Shown piece by piece: positions 1 through 4,190 of a stretch of 6,252 bases of DNA (positions are counted from its first letter, which is position 1; each line of letters opens with the position of its first letter). Location: contig JBOHHM010000211.1 in NCBI GenBank assembly GCA_050725495.1, positions 1 to 6,252 on the forward strand, given 5' to 3'. The stretch is from JBOHHM01 sp050725495 (GTDB taxonomy: Bacteria > Pseudomonadota > Gammaproteobacteria > Burkholderiales > Burkholderiaceae_C). The notes beneath the pieces were generated by a model that was not told the DNA's origin, searched no databases, and saw only the letters and a list, made by a program, of their open reading frames with translations. The position numbers were made by a program, and so were the translations under genes.

Positions 1-41
1 TGGCGGGCCAACAGTTCGGCGATGGGGCGGTGGTCTGTCAT
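1..41 (-). CDS. 5' end of an unidentified gene (partial)
   Basis: A minus-strand reading frame opens with ATG at 41-39 and leaves the window on the left after 13 full codons, reading MTDHRPIAELLAR. A GGAG Shine-Dalgarno sequence sits six bases upstream of the ATG, which supports a true start. It lies 87 bp downstream of the substrate-binding protein gene on the same strand, so the two are probably co-transcribed. The fragment is too short to identify. It is not hydrophobic, so it does not look like the start of a transporter permease; a cytoplasmic enzyme acting on the imported compound is one possibility, but that is only a guess from context. Confidence 0.5.
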   Translation of the reverse strand, partial: MTDHRPIAELLAR

Positions 42-83
42 GGGGATCTCCAGAGTCCAGAGAGGTCCGGTGCCGGATGCGCC

Positions 84-105
84 GGGGCGGGTCGTCGCCC
101 GCCCC
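84..105 (-). other. G+C-rich intercistronic hairpin
   Basis: GGGGCGGG (84-91) and CCCGCCCC (98-105) form a perfect 8-bp stem with a 6-base loop, 24 bases past the stop codon of the substrate-binding protein gene on the minus strand. A second small inverted repeat, ACCGG/CCGGT (113-117 and 121-125), lies between it and that stop. No T-run follows on the minus strand, so it is not a standard intrinsic terminator. Such hairpins after binding-protein genes are known to protect the upstream mRNA or lower read-through into downstream genes; that role here is inferred. Confidence 0.4.
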
Positions 106-128
106 TTCGGTCACCGGCTGCCGGTCGC

Positions 129-1322
129 TCAGTTCTTGATCGTGCCGACGAACAGGGTCTTGAAGTCCTTGTCCTGGAACTCGTTGACGACCAGCGGCAC
201 ACCGACCTGGCTGCGGCGGCCGAAGTCGGCATTGCCGGTGAACTCGAGCTTGGTGGTGCCGCCCTTGACGAACGGGTTGGTCATCGAGAAGGTGGCCATC
301 TCCTTCTTGAACACCTCGACGTCGTTCAGCGCGGCCGGGTTCTTCTTGAGCACCGCGAGGATCAGCTCGAGCGCGTACACCTTGGTGCCGGCCTCGTCGT
401 TCCACTCGCCGACGCGCTTCTTGTAGGCCTCGACGAATTCTTTCATCGCATCCGACTGGATCTCCGGCGTCGAGGCGCCGCCCACGCTCATGAAGCCGTT
501 GGCCTTGCTGCCCGCCACCTGCGCGAGGATCTTCGAGTCCTGCGCGGTCTCGGTCGACAGCGTGCCCTTGAAGCCGAGGTCGCGCGCGGCCTTGTTCAGC
601 AGCGGCGCGTCGGCCGGCGCCACGCCCGACAGCACGATCGCGTCGGGCTTGGTCTTGATGACCTTGGTCATCACCGGCATGAAGTCCTTGGTGCCAGGCT
701 CGTAGCTCTCGCTGGCGGCCACGACGTTCAGGCCGAGCTTCTTGGCGGCCTCGACGCCCTCGACCTGCTGGTTCTTCGCGTCCGACTCGTTGCGCGCGAG
801 GAAGGCGATCGACTTCACGCCCTTCTTCGTCTTCAGATACTCGTACATGATCGGGCCGACCTGGTAGCTCGCGACCATGCCCAGCACCGAGGCGTTGGCC
901 GGCGCCTTGTAGAGCTCCTTGGCGAAGGCATAGGGGAAGTTCATCGCCTTGGCGCGATCCATCACCGGCTTGACCGCCAGCGCCGTGGTATCGATGTTCG
1001 GGCCGATGATGTACTTGATGCCATCGCTGGTCAGCTTCTCGGCGTTGGTCACCGAGACCTTCGGGTCGTTCTTGTCGTCCAGCGCGACGATCTGCAGCTT
1101 GTACTTTTTGCCGCCGATGTCGACGCCGCCCTTGGCGTTGTAGATGTCGGCCGTGGTCTCGGCGCAGTACTTGTTGACCAGGCCCCACGAGGCGGCCTCG
1201 CCCGACATCACGCCGTTGACGCCTATCTTGAGCAGCTCCTGGGCCTGGGCGCTCGCACCGAGCAACGCCCAGGGCAGCGCCGCAGCGGCGAGGGTAATGC
1301 GCAGTCTGGTTCGTTTGTTCAT
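129..1322 (-). CDS. ABC transporter periplasmic substrate-binding protein, Liv/amide type
   Basis: This 397-residue protein is a type I periplasmic binding protein of the LivJ/LivK (Peripla_BP_6) family, which captures small solutes such as branched-chain amino acids, amides or urea and delivers them to an inner-membrane ABC permease. A Sec signal peptide is clear: basic MNKRTRLR, a hydrophobic stretch LAAAALPWALL, then an AxA-type cleavage site around residues 25-27 (ASAQA/QE). There is no lipobox cysteine, so the mature protein should be soluble in the periplasm. The mature part opens with KIGVNGVMSGEAASWG and continues with YKLQIVALDDKNDPKVSVTNAEKL and the YIIGP strand-turn near residue 106, all typical of the family. 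A GGAAAGGAAAG stretch (1336-1326) precedes the ATG. No permease or ATPase gene is visible in the window. The divergent racemase gene suggests a hydantoin, ureide or amide ligand, but the ligand cannot be read from sequence. Confidence 0.9.
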   Translation of the reverse strand: MNKRTRLRITLAAAALPWALLGASAQAQELLKIGVNGVMSGEAASWGLVNKYCAETTADIYNAKGGVDIGGKKYKLQIVALDDKNDPKVSVTNAEKLTSDGIKYIIGPNIDTTALAVKPVMDRAKAMNFPYAFAKELYKAPANASVLGMVASYQVGPIMYEYLKTKKGVKSIAFLARNESDAKNQQVEGVEAAKKLGLNVVAASESYEPGTKDFMPVMTKVIKTKPDAIVLSGVAPADAPLLNKAARDLGFKGTLSTETAQDSKILAQVAGSKANGFMSVGGASTPEIQSDAMKEFVEAYKKRVGEWNDEAGTKVYALELILAVLKKNPAALNDVEVFKKEMATFSMTNPFVKGGTTKLEFTGNADFGRRSQVGVPLVVNEFQDKDFKTLFVGTIKN

Positions 1323-1467
1323 CGTCTTTCCTTTCCGGTGGATGAGTGGATTCGGGGGCAGCCTCGCAACACATTGAAGGCATTATTGTCTTGCGATTGT
1401 CTGCAATATAGCGTATCGTTTTGTCTGCATATTCAGTGTTTACCCGTAGGCAATAGAGGAGACGACA
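1323..1467. promoter_or_regulatory. Divergent promoter region between binding-protein and racemase genes
   Basis: The 145-bp gap between two divergently read genes must hold both promoters. Its middle (about 1372-1440) is markedly AT-richer than the flanking genes. For the racemase, TTGCGA (1391-1396) and TATCGT (1414-1419) are 17 bp apart and each match four of six sigma-70 positions. On the minus strand TATATT is a good -10 candidate without a matching -35, as expected for an activator-dependent promoter. AGAGGAG (1455-1461) is a strong ribosome-binding site six bases before the GTG start of the racemase. Promoter positions are inferred by eye. Confidence 0.5.
1386..1429 (+). repeat. TTGTCTGCA direct repeats, candidate operator
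   Basis: TTGTCTGCA occurs twice exactly, at 1397-1405 and 1421-1429, and a related TTGTCTTGC lies at 1386-1394. The first two sites start 11 bp apart and the last two 24 bp apart, close to one and two helical turns, so bound protein would lie on about the same DNA face. The middle copy is embedded in the short inverted repeat ATTG-TCTG-CAAT (1396-1407). The sites overlap the predicted promoters, which fits a transcription-factor operator. The regulator is not in the window and its family cannot be told. Confidence 0.35.
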
Positions 1468-2217
1468 GTGCGAATCAAGGTAATCAATCCCAACACGACC
1501 TGGTCGATGACGGAACTGATCGGCGCGGCGGCCCGCTCGGTGGCCGGCCCGGGCCTGGTCATCGAGGCGGTCAGTCCGGAACACGGCCCGGTGTCGATCG
1601 AGGGCCACTACGACGAGGCGATGTCCTGCCTGGGGCTGCTCGAAGAGGTGCGCCGCGGCGAGGCCGAAGGCGTCGATGCCTATGTCATCGCCTGCTTCGG
1701 CGACCCGGGTCTGGACGCGGCGCGCGAGCTCGCGCGCGGCCCCGTGGTAGGCGTCGCCGAGGCCGCGATGCGCACGGCCTGCTACCTGGCGACCGGCTTC
1801 TCGGTCGTGACGACGCTCAAGCGCACGGTCGTGATCGCCGAACACCTGGTCGACAAGTACGGCGTGCGCGGCCACTGCCGGCGCGTTCGGTCCTGTGAAA
1901 TCGCGGTGCTCGAGCTCGAGAACCCCGAAAGTGACGCGTACCAGACGATCCTTGCCGAATGCCGGCGCGCGCTCGCCGAAGACGACTGCGGCGCGATCGT
2001 GCTGGGCTGCGCCGGCATGGCGGACCTGTGCCAGCGCTTGAGCGACGAGCTCGGCGTGCCCGTCATCGACGGCGTGGCCGCCGCCACCGCGACGGCCGAG
2101 GCGCTGCTGCGCGCCAAGCTGGCGACCAGCAAACGCGGCGACTACGCGAGCCCGCTCGCCAAGTCCTATGCGGGGGTGGTCGCGCCGTTTGCGCCCGGAT
2201 CGACCGACGCTGCCTGA
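1468..2217 (+). CDS. Hydantoin/allantoin racemase family protein (Asp/Glu/hydantoin racemase superfamily)
   Basis: This 249-residue cytoplasmic enzyme belongs to the cofactor-independent Asp/Glu/hydantoin racemase superfamily, which inverts a stereocentre with two opposed cysteines acting as acid and base. It opens with the family signature RIKVINPNT. Cys76 in ACFGDPGLDAAR and Cys181 in VLGCAGM occupy the same positions as the catalytic pair (76 and 181) described for Sinorhizobium meliloti hydantoin racemase. The length is typical. The GTG start is chosen because it puts RIKVINPNT at the N-terminus and has AGAGGAG six bases upstream. It is divergent from a transporter binding-protein gene, suggesting racemisation of an imported 5-substituted hydantoin or of allantoin so that an enantiospecific hydrolase can act on it. 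No hydantoinase or carbamoylase is visible, so substrate remains open. The C-terminal tail after about residue 222 is less characteristic. Confidence 0.88.
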   Translation: MRIKVINPNTTWSMTELIGAAARSVAGPGLVIEAVSPEHGPVSIEGHYDEAMSCLGLLEEVRRGEAEGVDAYVIACFGDPGLDAARELARGPVVGVAEAAMRTACYLATGFSVVTTLKRTVVIAEHLVDKYGVRGHCRRVRSCEIAVLELENPESDAYQTILAECRRALAEDDCGAIVLGCAGMADLCQRLSDELGVPVIDGVAAATATAEALLRAKLATSKRGDYASPLAKSYAGVVAPFAPGSTDAA

Positions 2218-2294
2218 GCGCCGCACTCGGGGCGGCAACGCAGCAGCTGGGCGACCAGGGCAATGACCTGCCTCTGAGGCGCCGGGAACCGCCC

Positions 2295-2303
2295 TGCGAC
2301 AAT
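2295..2303 (+). promoter_or_regulatory. Extended -10 element of hemE, predicting a leaderless transcript
   Basis: TGC followed by GACAAT (2298-2303) is an extended -10 element: the TGn motif is present and the hexamer matches TATAAT at four positions, including the key second A and final T. A start site seven bases beyond the hexamer falls on 2310, the A of the hemE ATG. No convincing -35 is seen. There is only a weak GGGG before the ATG instead of a good Shine-Dalgarno sequence, which fits a leaderless message. Translation from the upstream racemase transcript cannot be excluded. Confidence 0.4.
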
Positions 2304-2309
2304 CGGGGC

Positions 2310-3437
2310 ATGACTGCCAGCCCCGCCTCCCACCGCTTTGCCCCGCTGCAAAACGACAGCTTCCTGCGCGCCTGCTGGCGCCAGGCCACCGACCACACCC
2401 CCGTCTGGCTGATGCGCCAGGCCGGGCGCTACCTGCCCGAGTACTGCGCCACGCGCGCCAAGGCCGGCAGCTTCATGGGCCTGGCCACGAATGTGGACTA
2501 CGCCACCGAAGTCACGCTGCAGCCGCTGGAGCGCTACCCGCTGGACGCCGCGATCCTGTTTTCCGACATCCTGACCGTGCCCGACGCCATGGGCCTGGGC
2601 CTGAGCTTCGCTCAGGGCGAGGGCCCGCGCTTCGCCCGCCCGGTGCGCGACGAGGCCGCCGTGGCCGCGCTGCAGGTGCCCGACCTCAACAAGCTCCAAT
2701 ATGTGTTCGACGCCGTGACCTCGATTCGCAAGGCGCTGAACGGCCGGGTGCCGCTGATCGGCTTTTCGGGCAGCCCCTGGACCCTGGCCTGCTACATGGT
2801 CGAAGGCGCAGGCTCGGACGACTACCGGCGGGTCAAGACCCTGCTCTACAGCCGCCCCGACCTGATGCACCGGATCCTGCAGGTCAATGCCGACGCGGTG
2901 GCCGCCTACCTGAACGCGCAAATCGAGGCCGGCGCCCAGGCCGTGATGATTTTCGACAGCTGGGGCGGCGTGCTGGCCGACGGCGCCTTCCAGGCGTTCA
3001 GCCTGACCTACACGGCGCGGGTGCTGGCGCAGCTCCAGCGCGAGCACGAAGGCCAGCCGATTCCGCGCATCGTCTTCACCAAGGGCGGCGGCCTGTGGCT
3101 CGACGAGATGGCCGCGCTCGACTGCGAGGTGCTGGGGCTGGACTGGACGGTCAACCTGGGCCAGGCGCGCGCGCGCGTCGGCGGCCAGCCCGGTGGCCCC
3201 GGCAAGGCCTTGCAAGGCAATATCGACCCGAACGTGCTGTTTGCGCCGCCCGAGCAGATCCGCGCCGAGGTCGGCAAGGTGCTCGAGAGTTTTGGCAAGC
3301 CGCACACCGACCGCAATACCACGGGCCCCACCCATATCTTCAACCTGGGCCATGGCATCAGCCAGTACACGCCGCCCGAGCATGTGGCCGCGCTGGTCGA
3401 GGCCGTGCACACGATCTCGCGCCAGCTGCGCGCCTGA
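2310..3437 (+). CDS. hemE: Uroporphyrinogen decarboxylase
   Basis: HemE removes the four acetate carboxyl groups of uroporphyrinogen III to give coproporphyrinogen III in haem synthesis; it is a cytoplasmic, cofactor-free homodimer with a TIM-barrel fold. The 375-residue product carries the family signatures PVWLMRQAGRYLPEY (31-45), FSDIL (84-88), GFSGSPWTLACYMVEG (151-166), FDSWGG (215-220), GNIDP (303-307) and FNLGHGI (344-350). Arg36, Arg40, Asp86, Tyr162, Ser217 and His348 line up with active-site Arg37, Arg41, Asp86, Tyr164, Ser219 and His339 of the human enzyme. It is slightly longer than the 354-residue E. coli protein, partly through a Gly/Pro-rich loop near 290-299. The reading frame is open for another 351 bp upstream, but that part is out of frame with the racemase it overlaps and encodes Arg/Ala-rich sequence unlike HemE, so the ATG at 2310, just ahead of the conserved part, is chosen. 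It lies 92 bp after the racemase and is followed by the long DnaA-box region before priA. Confidence 0.97.
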   Translation: MTASPASHRFAPLQNDSFLRACWRQATDHTPVWLMRQAGRYLPEYCATRAKAGSFMGLATNVDYATEVTLQPLERYPLDAAILFSDILTVPDAMGLGLSFAQGEGPRFARPVRDEAAVAALQVPDLNKLQYVFDAVTSIRKALNGRVPLIGFSGSPWTLACYMVEGAGSDDYRRVKTLLYSRPDLMHRILQVNADAVAAYLNAQIEAGAQAVMIFDSWGGVLADGAFQAFSLTYTARVLAQLQREHEGQPIPRIVFTKGGGLWLDEMAALDCEVLGLDWTVNLGQARARVGGQPGGPGKALQGNIDPNVLFAPPEQIRAEVGKVLESFGKPHTDRNTTGPTHIFNLGHGISQYTPPEHVAALVEAVHTISRQLRA

Positions 3438-3500
3438 GCCGCGTGCCGCCGACAGCGGCTGCGCACCGCCGTCAAGCAGGCAGACGTTCGGGCAGCGCAC

Positions 3501-3509
3501 TTATGCACA
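3501..3509 (+). promoter_or_regulatory. DnaA box (TTATGCACA), copy A left
   Basis: TTATGCACA fits the DnaA-box consensus TTWTNCACA. It begins 187 bp before the perfect box of the same module and is matched at the equivalent place in copy B, where the flanking bases (CAC before, AAA after) are also the same. Confidence 0.65.
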
Positions 3510-3574
3510 AAAGTTGTGCTGCGGGGTCGCCAACGGCGTCGGCCGCAATGCTTATGGTGAAGAGCCAATGGACG

Positions 3575-3597
3575 CGCTAAGTCATTGATTTATATGG
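3575..3597 (+). promoter_or_regulatory. Conserved 23-bp AT-rich block, copy A
   Basis: This block is identical to 3974-3996 although the surrounding sequence differs. Its core, AAGTCATTGATTTATATGG, is AT-rich and sits between the two DnaA boxes of the module. It may be part of a DNA-unwinding element or a site for an accessory protein. It does not match a box type that I recognise. Confidence 0.5.
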
Positions 3598-3687
3598 GCT
3601 TTGCACCTTGCCTTTTTTTGCAGGCAGTTCAGCCAAAGCCTTATTTCATGCGGCCCCGGCGCGACTCAAGGCAGGCTATCAACAAAG

Positions 3688-3696
3688 TTATCCACA
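3688..3696 (+). promoter_or_regulatory. Perfect DnaA box (TTATCCACA), copy A right
   Basis: TTATCCACA is the highest-affinity DnaA-box sequence. It lies inside a 25-bp block (3676-3700), starting CTATCAACAAAG and ending CAGAAA, that is identical in copy B. The identical flank of twelve bases on the left suggests that more than the nine-base box is under selection. Confidence 0.75.
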
Positions 3697-3853
3697 GAAA
3701 TTTTGAATCGGCCATAAAGCGCTTTGAAATCAATAACTTAACTCGCGCTTCCCAACTCCGCCTGACAAAAGCAGCGCAAGCCCTTGCTTGTTGACGGTGC
3801 ATGGCAGATGAGCAAGGTTGCGGCCTCGCAGCGTGCCCGGCGTCCAGAGCGGC

Positions 3854-3870
3854 GACAAACCGGGTTTGTC
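3854..3870. repeat. Perfect palindrome in the spacer between the two modules
   Basis: GACAAACC (3854-3861) and GGTTTGTC (3863-3870) are perfect inverted repeats around a single central base. The right half can alternatively pair as CCGGG/CCCGG (3860-3864 with 3874-3878), giving two mutually exclusive hairpins. There is no T-run behind it. It could be a dimeric-protein binding site between the DnaA-box modules or a transcript structure after hemE; the role is unknown. Confidence 0.5.
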
Positions 3871-3899
3871 AAGCCCGGAATACGCTTACCACAGCTCAC

Positions 3900-3908
3900 T
3901 TATGCACA
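3900..3908 (+). promoter_or_regulatory. DnaA box (TTATGCACA), copy B left
   Basis: TTATGCACA again, within the identical 15-bp island 3897-3911. It starts 186 bp before the perfect box of this module, against 187 bp in copy A. Confidence 0.65.
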
Positions 3909-3973
3909 AAATTCGCGGTGCGGCGGCGCAGATATCCCAGCCCCGGGTTTCCTTGCTATAAATCCCATAGCTA

Positions 3974-3996
3974 CGCTAAGTCATTGATTTATATGG
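3974..3996 (+). promoter_or_regulatory. Conserved 23-bp AT-rich block, copy B
   Basis: It is identical to 3575-3597. Here it is preceded by another AT-rich stretch (TTGCTATAAATC, 3953-3964) and followed by AATTTACATATTGCTA, so copy B has the longer AT-rich tract of the two modules and is the better candidate for strand opening. Confidence 0.5.
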
Positions 3997-4085
3997 AATT
4001 TACATATTGCTACTTTTGCAGGCAAACTAGCCAAAGCCTTGATTCATGCGGCTTCCGAGGGGCTGGGGGCGAACTATCAACAAAG

Positions 4086-4094
4086 TTATCCACA
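4086..4094 (+). promoter_or_regulatory. Perfect DnaA box (TTATCCACA), copy B right
   Basis: TTATCCACA lies inside the 25-bp block 4074-4098 shared exactly with copy A, 96 bp before the priA ATG. A weak box, TCTTTCACA (4106-4114), starts 20 bp further on, close to two helical turns, and has no counterpart in copy A. Confidence 0.75.
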
Positions 4095-4190
4095 GAAACA
4101 CTGAATCTTTCACAAAACACTTTGAAATCAAATGCTTAGGTCGCATTTCGCAAGTTCACTTCACAAACGCAGCTCAAGTCGAAACGATTC

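Larger units (their letters stand above)
3498..3780 (+). repeat. Tandem DnaA-box module, copy A
   Basis: This is the first of two diverged direct copies, offset by 399 bp at the left end and 398 bp at the right. Islands identical to copy B are 3498-3512 (15 bp, with TTATGCACA), 3575-3597 (23 bp, AT-rich), 3631-3642 (AGCCAAAGCCTT), 3645-3654 (TTCATGCGGC), 3676-3700 (25 bp, with TTATCCACA) and 3722-3733 (CTTTGAAATCAA). The right boundary is soft: similarity fades through GCAGCGCAAG at 3771-3780. Sequence between islands is largely different, including a T7 tract (3613-3619) that copy B lacks. Confidence 0.85.
3897..4178 (+). repeat. Tandem DnaA-box module, copy B
   Basis: This is the second copy, ending 12 bp before the priA start codon. 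Islands identical to copy A are 3897-3911, 3974-3996, 4029-4040, 4043-4052, 4074-4098 and 4120-4131. The order and spacing match copy A to within one base pair across the module. The right end fades through GCAGCTCAAG. Because it runs almost up to the priA ATG, it must also contain or overlap the priA promoter if priA has its own. Confidence 0.85.
3438..4190. other. hemE-priA intergenic region with duplicated DnaA-box modules (origin-like)
   Basis: This 753-bp stretch has no convincing gene and is clearly AT-richer than its neighbours. In order it holds a hemE-proximal segment with a small hairpin (GCCGC/GCGGC, 3445-3459, no T-run), repeat copy A (3498-3780), a spacer with a perfect palindrome (3854-3870), and repeat copy B (3897-4178). 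It contains four DnaA boxes: two perfect TTATCCACA and two TTATGCACA, all on the plus strand. A further weak box, TCTTTCACA (4106-4114), differs at one position from TTWTNCACA. DnaA-box clusters with AT-rich tracts are the hallmark of bacterial origins and of DnaA titration or reactivation sites. Which of these applies, or whether the sites regulate priA, cannot be settled from this window. Confidence 0.65.

Noticed and set aside
30..1898. 622-codon plus-strand open frame
   Set aside because: It runs antisense to the binding-protein gene and then out of frame through the racemase gene. Its product is a low-complexity Arg/Ala/Gly/Leu-rich chain with no family signature, as expected from GC-rich antisense DNA.
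2166..3500. 444-codon minus-strand open frame opposite hemE
   Set aside because: It is a shadow of the hemE codon pattern; the HemE motifs on the plus strand are unambiguous.
3597..3619. T7 tract in copy A as a hemE terminator
   Set aside because: No adequate stem precedes the T-run; only a 3-bp GGC/GCC pairing is possible, and the tract is 175 bp past the stop codon.
3791..3819. TTGACG as a -35 box for a small RNA or for priA
   Set aside because: The hexamer at the right distance (AAGGTT) is a poor -10, and the site is about 400 bp from priA.
3585..4139. Short open frames (about 67-112 codons) in the hemE-priA gap
   Set aside because: They overlap the DnaA-box modules, have no ribosome-binding sites, and the repeated copies do not preserve a common reading frame, so they are not duplicated genes.
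3498..4178. CRISPR array, insertion sequence or plasmid iterons
   Set aside because: There are only two long, diverged copies with islands of identity, no short regular repeat-spacer pattern, no transposase or terminal inverted repeats, and the flanking genes are chromosomal housekeeping genes, not a replication initiator.
3663..4190. GANTC sites as CcrM-type cell-cycle methylation sites
   Set aside because: Several GANTC sites occur (for example 3705-3709 and 4103-4107), but CcrM control is mainly alphaproteobacterial and the number is not striking for an AT-richer stretch.
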